The notes under the pieces were generated by a model. The model was not told the DNA's origin. It worked only from the letters and a program-made list of their open reading frames with translations, and did no database searches. The translations under genes were made by a program, and so were the position numbers. Shown in pieces: positions 1 through 7,249 of a stretch of 64,000 nucleotides of DNA; the stretch's first letter is position 1; each line of letters starts with the position of its first letter. Source of the stretch: Fimenecus sp045632525 (lineage in GTDB: Bacteria; Bacillota; Clostridia; Oscillospirales; Acutalibacteraceae); assembly GCA_045632525.1 (NCBI GenBank), contig JAZQWV010000004.1, positions 15,805 to 79,804 on the forward strand, written 5' to 3'.

Positions 1-1
1 G

Positions 2-841
2 ATTAAAAATCATTATGCGATTATCGGAATGGCAACTGTTGTTGATAATTATCCCTTATACTATGATGCAGTAAATGAACAAGGACTCTGCATTGCAGGG
101 CTTAATTTTCCTGATTATTGCAACTATCACGACTGTTGCGATGAAAATGATAATTTGGCATCTTATGAGTTAATTCCTTATATTCTCTCGAATTGCAAGA
201 ATGTGAATGAAGCAAAACAATTGCTTGAAAACATTAACATTACAAATGATGATTTCAATAAAGATTATAAATCAACGCCACTTCATTGGATGATTTCTGA
301 TAAAGACCAATCCATTACTATTGAAAGTATTGACGATGGATTAAAGGTCTATTATAACCCCGTTGATGTTCTTACAAACAACCCACCATTTCCAATGCAG
401 ATTTTCAATTTGAACAATTATATGAGTTTGTCAGTAAATGACCCTGAAACCACTTTCTGCGATAATCTTAATCTATATAATTATAGTAGTGGAATGGGTG
501 CTCTTGGTTTGCCGGGCGATATGTCGTCTCAGTCAAGATTTGTTCGTGGTGCTTTTGTAAGGCTTAATTCTGTAGCAGAAAAAGGTGAAAACGAAAGTGT
601 GAGCCAGTTTTTTCATATTCTTGATTCTGTGTCACAACCCCGTGGTGTTGTGAAAGTTGAAGATAAATATGTTAAAACGATTTACTCATCATGTTGCAAC
701 ACAAACAAGGGGATTTATTATTATACAACCTATGAAAATAGAAGAATTTCATCAGTAAATCTTAACAATGAAAATCTTGACAGAACTTGCCTTGTTGTGT
801 ATAATCTTGAAACAGAGCAAAGCATTTTTAATCAGAATTAA
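2..841 (+). CDS. Choloylglycine hydrolase family (bile salt hydrolase / penicillin V acylase-like), 5'-truncated by window edge
   Basis: Ntn-hydrolase that cleaves linear amide C-N bonds, such as conjugated bile acids or penicillin V. The reading frame is open from base 2 and begins with HYAIIGMA, a block usually found about 50-60 residues into the family, so the real start and the catalytic Cys2 lie upstream of the window. Visible family motifs are AGLNFP (the Asn of the oxyanion hole), LTNNPPF...FNLNNY (second active-site Asn) and SQSRFVR (conserved Arg). The spacing and C-terminal length fit a full-length enzyme of about 320 residues. Bile salts and penicillin V cannot be told apart as substrate without the N-terminus. 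A gut habitat is suggested, not proved. Confidence 0.85.
   Translation: MKNHYAIIGMATVVDNYPLYYDAVNEQGLCIAGLNFPDYCNYHDCCDENDNLASYELIPYILSNCKNVNEAKQLLENINITNDDFNKDYKSTPLHWMISDKDQSITIESIDDGLKVYYNPVDVLTNNPPFPMQIFNLNNYMSLSVNDPETTFCDNLNLYNYSSGMGALGLPGDMSSQSRFVRGAFVRLNSVAEKGENESVSQFFHILDSVSQPRGVVKVEDKYVKTIYSSCCNTNKGIYYYTTYENRRISSVNLNNENLDRTCLVVYNLETEQSIFNQN
777..805 (+). promoter_or_regulatory. Consensus SigA-type promoter inside the end of the hydrolase gene, directed at pnuC
   Basis: TTGACA at 777-782, a 17-base spacer and TATAAT at 800-805: both boxes match consensus exactly. It lies in the last codons of the hydrolase gene. Transcription starting near 812 would give a leader of about 130 bases before pnuC. 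The match could be a coding coincidence, but the structured leader that follows makes a real promoter more likely. Confidence 0.6.
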
Positions 842-851
842 ATATATAGCT

Positions 852-937
852 GCCACCGGGTAGTGAGAATCTTAGCATTCGTGTGATATGTCGTTAGGTC
901 TTTGAAGACATATCAAACGGGTGTTATTTTTTTGGAG
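852..937 (+). promoter_or_regulatory. Candidate structured leader (riboswitch-like) upstream of pnuC
   Basis: The leader can fold as a three-way junction. A closing stem pairs CACCG (854-858) with CGGGTG (918-923, one bulge). A short hairpin pairs GAAT (867-870) with ATTC (877-880). A perfect 8-bp stem pairs GATATGTC (885-892) with GACATATC (907-914) around a 14-base loop. A T-rich run follows the closing stem directly and leads into the Shine-Dalgarno GGAG (934-937). I could not match it to the TPP, FMN, purine, preQ1, SAM or ZTP consensus. pnuC genes are sometimes under NAD-type riboswitches, but I cannot show that class here. Confidence 0.4.
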
Positions 938-942
938 TATAT

Positions 943-1632
943 ATGAAAAAATTATTGAATTATTTTACAACAACTGAAAAGATTTTATGGTGTAGTTCGG
1001 TTCTTCTGATAATTACATCTTTTATGATTTTTGACCGTGAAAATTATCTAACACTTCTCGCATCACTAATAGGCGTAACATCACTAATTTTCTGTGCAAA
1101 AGGTAACCCAATAGGTCAGGTTTTAATGGTGCTTTTTAGTATTGTTTATGGTGTAATTTCATATTCTTTTGCCTATTATGGTGAGATGATTACATATCTT
1201 GGAATGTCAGGTCCAATGGCTCTTTTCGCTTTAGTAGCGTGGCTGAAAAATCCATATAAAGGCAAAAAATCACAAGTTACAGTAAATAAAATAAGTAAAA
1301 AAGAAACTGCTTTTATGCTTGTTTTATCAGTGTTTGTGACCGTACTATTTTACTTTATTCTCAAATTCTTTGATACTGCAAATTTGATTCCAAGTACTAT
1401 TTCAATTACCACGAGTTTTATTGCTGTGTATCTTACATTTAGAAGAAGTCCATATTTTGCACTTGTTTATGCAATAAATGATTTGGTATTGATTGTGTTG
1501 TGGACTCTTGCAACTTTAACAGACATAAATTATGTATCGGTTTTAATATGTTTTATTGTATTCTTTATAAACGATATTTATGGATTCATCAGCTGGTTAA
1601 GAATGGAAAAACTACAAAAGAATAATATGTAA
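943..1632 (+). CDS. pnuC: PnuC-type nicotinamide riboside (vitamin precursor) transporter
   Basis: Integral membrane facilitator of about 229 residues with several hydrophobic helices. The family block around residues 45-75 (AKGNPIGQ, then FSIVYG.ISY) and a second one near residues 155-185 (RRSPYFALVYAINDL.L..LW) are characteristic of PnuC. PnuC proteins import nicotinamide riboside or related vitamins, which cytoplasmic kinases trap by phosphorylation. The start has GGAG six bases upstream. The gene appears monocistronic: its own promoter lies in the preceding gene and a strong hairpin terminator follows. The substrate is inferred from the family; related Pnu proteins carry thiamine or riboflavin. 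Confidence 0.85.
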   Translation: MKKLLNYFTTTEKILWCSSVLLIITSFMIFDRENYLTLLASLIGVTSLIFCAKGNPIGQVLMVLFSIVYGVISYSFAYYGEMITYLGMSGPMALFALVAWLKNPYKGKKSQVTVNKISKKETAFMLVLSVFVTVLFYFILKFFDTANLIPSTISITTSFIAVYLTFRRSPYFALVYAINDLVLIVLWTLATLTDINYVSVLICFIVFFINDIYGFISWLRMEKLQKNNM

Positions 1633-1636
1633 AAAA

Positions 1637-1677
1637 ACAGCCTGTGCATTAAACTTGCATAGGCTGTTTTCTGTTTT
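1637..1677. terminator. Bidirectional intrinsic terminator between pnuC and the convergent lipoprotein gene
   Basis: The arms ACAGCCT (1637-1643) and AGGCTGT (1661-1667) pair, with additional TGCA/TGCA pairing inside. A T-rich stretch follows on the plus strand and a run of seven T follows on the minus strand, so it can stop both convergent genes. Confidence 0.8.
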
Positions 1678-1987
1678 AGCGCATTGCGTTGCCAATACCA
1701 TTTGCCATGTCGCCAACTGCGTTGCCTGCGCCTCTGCCTGCATCACCAATAGCTTCGCCAACATCACTCACAGCATCGCCCACACCATTGCCAATATCAC
1801 TAACTGCTTCTCCAACTCTATTTGTTGTGTTTGTCCCATTGTTGTTTGTTGTACTAGTAGTTGTGTTATTGGTTGTACTTGTTGAATTGTTCTGTGTTAC
1901 TTTGCCATCGTCCATTTTGCCGCAACCAACAAGGAATAAGCAGAGAATAGCAGTAACAGCAATCATAACAGCTGTAATCTTTTTCAT
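1676..1987 (-). CDS. Small secreted lipoprotein with glycine-periodic amphipathic repeat
   Basis: 103 residues. A classical lipoprotein signal (MKK, hydrophobic stretch, lipobox LVGC with Cys at about residue 22) predicts lipid anchoring on the outer face of the membrane. Then come a Thr/Asn-rich linker (residues 33-57) and a 45-residue C-terminal segment in which Gly, Ala and Val recur at roughly seven-residue spacing (for example VGEAVSD, VSDVGEAIGD, GAGNAVGDM). Such a pattern can form a glycine-zipper-like helix. The ribosome site AAGGAGG sits just upstream of the start, which confirms this strand over the overlapping plus-strand frames. I do not recognise a family and propose no function. 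Confidence 0.8.
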   Translation of the reverse strand: MKKITAVMIAVTAILCLFLVGCGKMDDGKVTQNNSTSTTNNTTTSTTNNNGTNTTNRVGEAVSDIGNGVGDAVSDVGEAIGDAGRGAGNAVGDMANGIGNAMR

Positions 1988-2044
1988 TATTTTACCTCCT
2001 TAAATCGTGGTGTTAATATTATCTGCAATAAATGCTTTAATATT

Positions 2045-3385
2045 CTATTTTGTTAAAACACCGTTGTCGCTATAAAGCAAAATTAGAATATTATCTTCTT
2101 GACCTGTCACACTATCAATATAGACTAAAAGTTCTTGACCATTTGTAGTTTTGCAATGGAATTCATAACAATATTGCTCGGTTTTCCATTCTGTTGGAAT
2201 AACACAAACGCGAGAGTCTATAATAGTGAGCTCTTTATTGACATTTTCTTTTGCGTTAACAAGACTGATTTTATATTCAGGAATTTCTCTCTCGGTGTGG
2301 TTTGAAACATATCCAGTTGCATCAAAGGATAAGATTTTTCCGTTTTCAAGACTAACACTAACCTTGATTAAATCAGGGTATAAAATAATATCATCTTGCA
2401 TTGCAGAGAAGTTAATTGTGCAAACACCATCATCAATGAAATAATAACTCTCTTTAAGTTCTGTGAACCCTATTTTCTTTAAATAACTTAAAGCATTTTT
2501 TAGTGCATCTTCATATTTGTAACTTGTTTCACCAACATATTCAGAGCTGAGCATATAAAGCGGCTTTCCACCAAGCTTTGTAATGGCGACGGTGCAATTT
2601 TCACTTTGATAGATATAACAGGGGATATTGCCATCTTCATCACTTGAATATTTAAGGTCTGTGTCAGAACAAACAGTTTTAGCGATTTCAAGTCCCTTGT
2701 CTTTTTTGATTTCTTCAAGTCCTTTAATATATTTTGCCTCTCCTTGTTCAATATGGTCAGAGAAAGGACCATCATAAATAAGGGATGGCAAATCAGAAAT
2801 TGATTGCTCAACATCATCAAAACTACCGCTTATGGTTGAAATATTGTTATCTCGTTTTAATAATGTCCCATTTGTGCTTTCAAATGAGAAGTTGCCGTTT
2901 TCAAGGTCATAACACATTTTTTGCACTTGCTCATTCAATGAATTGCAATAATCATAAAGCTGTCTTAATTGTTTTCGCTCGTTGTCGGTTAATTCTTCGC
3001 CACTAGCAGTTTTTCTTTGCAACGACATTACAAATTCACCGATTTGTGACAAAAATTTATATGTTTTATCAAGTGACGATTCGCCGGTCGGTAGCATTGA
3101 CAAACTATTCTTTGCACTTGATGCTTCACGCCACATTTCTGTTGAAAGTCGTGAAAGCATAGCAGGGGTGTTAGCATAAATTGTTTTTTCAAGATTTGTT
3201 GAAATATTATTGAGATATTCGTCCAATGAAATAAGAGCCATTTGTCTTGTAATCATTGCTTCGCGTTCATACTTGTTTGCTTTGACAGTCTGAACAATAC
3301 TGAATATTCCAAGCACTAATATAACGGCAGATAAATATAGCACAATTCTTGCTTTTGCGCGTACAGATAAGGCTTTTTTATCCAT
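2045..3385 (-). CDS. ypeB: Germination protein YpeB family
   Basis: About 446 residues, the family's usual length. There is one N-terminal transmembrane helix (about residues 13-33), a helical region (40-190) and PepSY-like repeats toward the C-terminus. In Bacillus, YpeB is needed to localise and stabilise the cortex-lytic enzyme SleB in the spore; it is normally encoded beside sleB, but no sleB is seen here. The ATG at 3385 is chosen over a GTG three codons upstream because AGGAG lies eight bases before it, overlapping that GTG. The assignment rests on length, architecture and the C-terminal pattern. It implies a spore former. Confidence 0.8.
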   Translation of the reverse strand: MDKKALSVRAKARIVLYLSAVILVLGIFSIVQTVKANKYEREAMITRQMALISLDEYLNNISTNLEKTIYANTPAMLSRLSTEMWREASSAKNSLSMLPTGESSLDKTYKFLSQIGEFVMSLQRKTASGEELTDNERKQLRQLYDYCNSLNEQVQKMCYDLENGNFSFESTNGTLLKRDNNISTISGSFDDVEQSISDLPSLIYDGPFSDHIEQGEAKYIKGLEEIKKDKGLEIAKTVCSDTDLKYSSDEDGNIPCYIYQSENCTVAITKLGGKPLYMLSSEYVGETSYKYEDALKNALSYLKKIGFTELKESYYFIDDGVCTINFSAMQDDIILYPDLIKVSVSLENGKILSFDATGYVSNHTEREIPEYKISLVNAKENVNKELTIIDSRVCVIPTEWKTEQYCYEFHCKTTNGQELLVYIDSVTGQEDNILILLYSDNGVLTK

Positions 3386-3464
3386 AATTTGCACTCCTTT
3401 TGATATTTAGTGTTAATGTTTACAAAAAATTCAAAAATATACCCTAAAAATATTGATTTTTTAT

Positions 3465-3493
3465 TTGCCAAACAAGTGTTTTTGTTGTATAAT
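3465..3493 (+). promoter_or_regulatory. SigA-type promoter for the cysteine desulfurase-thiI operon
   Basis: TTGCCA (3465-3470), a 17-base spacer and TATAAT (3488-3493), placed 38 bases before the likely ATG at 3532. This is the expected layout for a vegetative promoter with a short leader. Confidence 0.7.
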
Positions 3494-3531
3494 GTACTTT
3501 GATTAATTATGCAGAATGGGAGAGAAGTGTC

Positions 3532-4659
3532 ATGAGTGTTTATCTTGATAATAGTGCAACAACTAAACCTTGTGAATCAGCAGTAAAAAAGGCTATTGAA
3601 ATGTGCACAGAAAACTTTGGTAATCCATCTTCTCTTCACATGTGTGGCTATAACGCAAAGAAAGAATTAGACGAATCAAGACGCACTTTAGCTTCGGTTT
3701 TGTCTTGCTCAGAAAACGAGATTTTTTTCACTTCAAGCGGAACAATTGCAAATAATACAGCAATAATTGGTACAGCAAGAACTAAAAAACGCGAAGGCAA
3801 AAAAATCATTACAACTGCTCTTGAACATCCAAGTGTGATTAAGCACTTTGAAATGCTCGGTGAACAAGGCTTTGAAACAGTTTTCTTAAAGCCTGATAGT
3901 AATGGCAAAATCAGTCTTGATGAACTTTCAAACGCGGTTGATGAAAACACAATTCTTGTCAGCGTTATGGCTGTCAATAATGAAGTTGGTTCAATTCAGG
4001 ATATAACAAAAATTAAAAACATAATTAAATCAAAAAATTCAAAAGCATATTTTCATTGTGATGCTGTTCAGGCTTTTGGCAAAATTCCTTTAAAACCTAA
4101 AAAAATGGGAATTGACCTTATGAGTATGAGTGCTCATAAGATACATGGTTTAAAAGGCGCGGGCGCATTGTTTGTGAATAGTTCTTCAAGACTATTGCCT
4201 AGCATAGTAGGTGGTGGTCAAGAGAATGGGCTTGTTTCAGGTACAGAACCAATGCCAGCAATCTGTGCTTTTGCAGCAGCAGTGAAAGATATTGGTAGCA
4301 TTGAGAAAAATCTCGATTATGTTGCTTCCATCAAAAAATATTTTATTGATAAAATCAGTAATATTGACGGAATATATATCAACTCAACTGGAGATAGTTT
4401 GCCTTATATTATCAATATTTCAGTTGATGGTGTTCCATCACAGGTAATGCTCAATTCTCTATCTTCAATGGGAATTTATGTTTCTGCAGGCTCTGCTTGT
4501 GCAAAGGGGCATAGAAGTGAAGTGTTAACTGCAATGGGTGTTGCACCAAAGCTTATTGACAGTGCAATAAGAGTTAGTTTGACAAAAACTACCACAGAAA
4601 ATGATATGGAAATACTGTACAATGGAATAGTGGATACAATTAAACGTGTCAGGAGATAA
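3532..4659 (+). CDS. Cysteine desulfurase (NifS/IscS family), sulfur donor for ThiI
   Basis: PLP enzyme that removes sulfur from L-cysteine as a persulfide. The N-terminus VYLDNSATT is typical. The PLP lysine lies in SAHKIHG, the cofactor-contact His in HCDAVQAFGK, and the persulfide cysteine in SAGSACAKGHRSEVL. The length of about 375 residues is normal. The ATG at 3532 follows GGGAGAG; an upstream in-frame ATG at 3499 lies almost on the promoter and is rejected. thiI follows after two bases, the pairing seen for the NifZ/ThiI tRNA 4-thiouridine system of Firmicutes, so tRNA thiolation is the likely job; Fe-S assembly cannot be excluded. Confidence 0.92.
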   Translation: MSVYLDNSATTKPCESAVKKAIEMCTENFGNPSSLHMCGYNAKKELDESRRTLASVLSCSENEIFFTSSGTIANNTAIIGTARTKKREGKKIITTALEHPSVIKHFEMLGEQGFETVFLKPDSNGKISLDELSNAVDENTILVSVMAVNNEVGSIQDITKIKNIIKSKNSKAYFHCDAVQAFGKIPLKPKKMGIDLMSMSAHKIHGLKGAGALFVNSSSRLLPSIVGGGQENGLVSGTEPMPAICAFAAAVKDIGSIEKNLDYVASIKKYFIDKISNIDGIYINSTGDSLPYIINISVDGVPSQVMLNSLSSMGIYVSAGSACAKGHRSEVLTAMGVAPKLIDSAIRVSLTKTTTENDMEILYNGIVDTIKRVRR

Positions 4660-4661
4660 AA

Positions 4662-5834
4662 ATGAAAGAAATTATACTCATAAAAAATGGTGAATTAGCA
4701 CTTAAAGGCTTGAACCGTTCAACATTTGAAGACATTCTTATTAAGAACATCAGAAAAAGAATCAAACCATTAGGTGACTTTGAATATAGAAAAGAACAGT
4801 CAACAGTTTCAGTTGTTCCAATGGACGACTATGTCGATATGGACGAAGTAAGCGATAGAATCAGTCGCGTTTTCGGTATTGCGGCATTTTCAAGAGCGTT
4901 GCAGGTTGAGAAAGATATTGATGTTATTTTAGAACAAGCACCAATATACCTTGCAGAGCAGTTGAGAAATGCAAGAACATTCAAGGTTGAAGGCAAACGT
5001 TCAGATAAAAAATTCCCACTAAAATCACCTGAACTTTCAGCACAGGTTGGTGGAGCAATTTTAAGCAAGTTTCCACACTTGAAAGTGGATGTGAAAAATC
5101 CTGAAATTCTTGTAACAATTGAAATTCGTGAAAAGTTTGCTTTTATTCGTGGTAATCAGACAAAGGGTGCAGGTGGAATGCCAACAGGCACAGCGGGTAA
5201 ATCAGCAATTCTCATTTCAGGTGGAATTGATAGTCCTGTTGCAGCATATATGATGGCAAAGCGTGGTTTGGTGCTTAATGCAATTCATTTTGCGTCCCCA
5301 CCATACACTTCACCACAAGCTGAAGAAAAAGTTCACAACCTTCTTCGCAAGGTTTCAAGATATAGTGGCAACATAACACTCTTTACTGTTGGATTCACAG
5401 AAATTCAAGAAGCAATCCGTGATAATTGCCCTGAAGAATTGTTCACTCTTGTAATGAGAAGATTTATGATGCGAATTTCTCAAAAAATTGCTGATAGAGA
5501 AGAATGCAAAGCACTTATCACAGGTGAAAGCTTAGGTCAGGTTGCAAGCCAGACTCTCAATGCACTTGCTTGCACAGACACAGTGGTTTCAATTCCTGTT
5601 TTTAGACCTGTTATTGGTCTTGATAAAGAAGAAATCATTAAAATATCCAGACAAATTGATACATTTGATATTTCAATTGAACCTTATGAAGATTGTTGTA
5701 CAGTGTTTACACCAAAACACCCAAAAACAAAACCACAGATTTCAATTCTAGAACAAGCCGAACTTTCTCTTGATGTTGATGCTTTAATCGAAAGAGCACT
5801 TGAAAACACAAAAATTCAAAATATTTGTTTTTAG
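4662..5834 (+). CDS. thiI: tRNA 4-thiouridine synthase ThiI
   Basis: Adenylates U8 of tRNA and installs sulfur taken from the adjacent cysteine desulfurase. It has an N-terminal ferredoxin-like/THUMP region (about residues 60-165) and a PP-loop pyrophosphatase domain with SGGIDSPVAAYMM near residue 185. At 390 residues it lacks the C-terminal rhodanese domain of the E. coli enzyme, as is usual in Firmicutes, where the desulfurase passes sulfur on directly. It starts two bases after the desulfurase stop, so the two are almost certainly cotranscribed. Confidence 0.93.
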   Translation: MKEIILIKNGELALKGLNRSTFEDILIKNIRKRIKPLGDFEYRKEQSTVSVVPMDDYVDMDEVSDRISRVFGIAAFSRALQVEKDIDVILEQAPIYLAEQLRNARTFKVEGKRSDKKFPLKSPELSAQVGGAILSKFPHLKVDVKNPEILVTIEIREKFAFIRGNQTKGAGGMPTGTAGKSAILISGGIDSPVAAYMMAKRGLVLNAIHFASPPYTSPQAEEKVHNLLRKVSRYSGNITLFTVGFTEIQEAIRDNCPEELFTLVMRRFMMRISQKIADREECKALITGESLGQVASQTLNALACTDTVVSIPVFRPVIGLDKEEIIKISRQIDTFDISIEPYEDCCTVFTPKHPKTKPQISILEQAELSLDVDALIERALENTKIQNICF

Positions 5835-5844
5835 GATGACAGAA

Positions 5845-6324
5845 ATGACACTTGAAGAAATAGTAGTTAAAACTCTTAATGAAAAAGGTTTAGTGTTAGC
5901 AACCGCAGAGTCTTGTACAGGTGGTTTAATTGCAAAACGCATTACAGATGTGAGTGGCTCGTCCGGAATGTTCAATTGTGGTATTGTAAGCTACAGCAAT
6001 GAAATAAAAGAAAAAGTGTTGGGTGTAAAACACGAAACACTTGAACAATTTGGTGCCGTCAGCGAACAAACAGTTCGTGAAATGGTGCAAGGTGTATTGA
6101 AAATTTCAAATGCCGACATTGCAGTTGCAGTTTCAGGGATTGCAGGGCCTAACAGCGACAACACCCAAAAACCTGTTGGATTAATATATCTTGCAATATC
6201 CAATAAAAAAGATATTAAAGTTGTGAAACTTAATAATACTTTTACTGATGATATAAGAAATCAAAACAGAATAAGTGCTTCTGATAAAGCACTTGAAATG
6301 ATACTTCAAATGGTAGGTGAATAG
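5845..6324 (+). CDS. pncC: Stand-alone CinA C-terminal domain, NMN deamidase (PncC)
   Basis: About 159 residues corresponding to the CinA C-terminal domain only. It carries the active-site block ATAESCTGG, then VSGSSG.F..GIVSYSN, then SGIAGP. These enzymes convert nicotinamide mononucleotide to nicotinate mononucleotide in pyridine nucleotide salvage. The ATG at 5845 is preferred because AGGA lies nine bases upstream; an ATG nine bases earlier is the alternative, and a longer frame would overlap thiI. It matters as the intact counterpart of the decayed CinA-like region in the protein at 8650-10812. Confidence 0.88.
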   Translation: MTLEEIVVKTLNEKGLVLATAESCTGGLIAKRITDVSGSSGMFNCGIVSYSNEIKEKVLGVKHETLEQFGAVSEQTVREMVQGVLKISNADIAVAVSGIAGPNSDNTQKPVGLIYLAISNKKDIKVVKLNNTFTDDIRNQNRISASDKALEMILQMVGE

Positions 6325-6325
6325 A

Positions 6326-7249
6326 TTGACAGAAAAAATGGGCAATGGCAAAAAAATCATTTTAGTTGTTTGTATTATTGTTTTTATCTGCTCTTCTGCA
6401 TTGTTATTAAAGACAGTTTTGACTGAATATAACAATAAAAAGATGTATGAAGAACTTTCAAATCTTATTTCAACAACTGAAACTGACGAAGATACAACAG
6501 CAGTGCCCGATTATTCTGCTCTCTATGCAAAAAATCCTGATTTTATTGGTTGGATAACCGTACCAAACACCACCATTAACTATCCCGTTGTGCAGTGCGA
6601 TAATAACGATTATTATTTATATCGTAATTTTGAAAAAAAAAGAGATAACCGTGGCACAATTTTTATGGATTATCAAAACAACCCAGTAGATTTTGATGCA
6701 AATACAATTCTTTATGGTCACAACAGCTATAATGCAACAATGTTTTCTGAACTTATAAAGTATTTGGAACTTGATTTTTATAAATCTAACCCTGTATTTG
6801 AATTTAATACTCTTTATAAAGCATATAAATGGAAAATTTATGGTGTATTTATTACATCAGCAAAGCCAGAAGAAGACAATGGTTATGTCTTCAATTATAT
6901 TTATCCTTATATGGATGGTGAAAACTTTGAAGGCTTTATGGAAGAAATCAATAAACGCCGTTTGTATGTAACTGATGTTGATATGAATGATGACGATAAA
7001 ATGCTCGTTTTATCAACTTGCATCAGAAAACTTGATACATATAAAAATGGTGTAAGAACATATAAGGCAGATGCAAGATTTGTTGTTGTAGCTCGCGCGG
7101 TTAGAGACGGTGAAAGTGAAATCGTTGATGTTGAAAATGCATACAACAACAAAAATATTAAATACCCACAGATTTATTACGATAATAGAAATATCGAAAA
7201 TCCATACATAAATGATGAAAAATGGTATCCTAAGGAGGTTGTGCAATAA
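6326..7249 (+). CDS. srtB: Class B sortase
   Basis: Membrane-anchored transpeptidase of about 307 residues. An N-terminal signal anchor (about residues 9-30) precedes the sortase barrel. The catalytic triad is visible as His in LYGHNS (about 131), Cys in VLSTC (about 232) and Arg in DARFVVV (about 251). Cys and Arg are about 19 residues apart, longer than the eight seen in the next gene, so the loop between them is enlarged. The TTG at 6326 is chosen because TAGGTGA lies five bases upstream; GTG 6317 and ATG 6338 are alternatives. It starts right after pncC. No LPXTG/NPQTN-like substrate is encoded in the window. Confidence 0.9.
   Translation: MTEKMGNGKKIILVVCIIVFICSSALLLKTVLTEYNNKKMYEELSNLISTTETDEDTTAVPDYSALYAKNPDFIGWITVPNTTINYPVVQCDNNDYYLYRNFEKKRDNRGTIFMDYQNNPVDFDANTILYGHNSYNATMFSELIKYLELDFYKSNPVFEFNTLYKAYKWKIYGVFITSAKPEEDNGYVFNYIYPYMDGENFEGFMEEINKRRLYVTDVDMNDDDKMLVLSTCIRKLDTYKNGVRTYKADARFVVVARAVRDGESEIVDVENAYNNKNIKYPQIYYDNRNIENPYINDEKWYPKEVVQ

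Noticed and set aside
1655..2003. Open frames on the plus strand opposite the lipoprotein (76 and 104 codons)
   Set aside because: They are low-complexity mirror images of the repeat on the minus strand and lack ribosome sites; the minus-strand gene has GGAGG and a lipobox.
3386..3464. SigG-type promoter for ypeB on the minus strand
   Set aside because: A GTATA-like and a CATTA-like box exist but the spacing is about 19 bases and neither box is good.
5800..5844. Longer N-terminus for pncC overlapping thiI
   Set aside because: The added residues are not conserved and no ribosome site precedes the early ATG.
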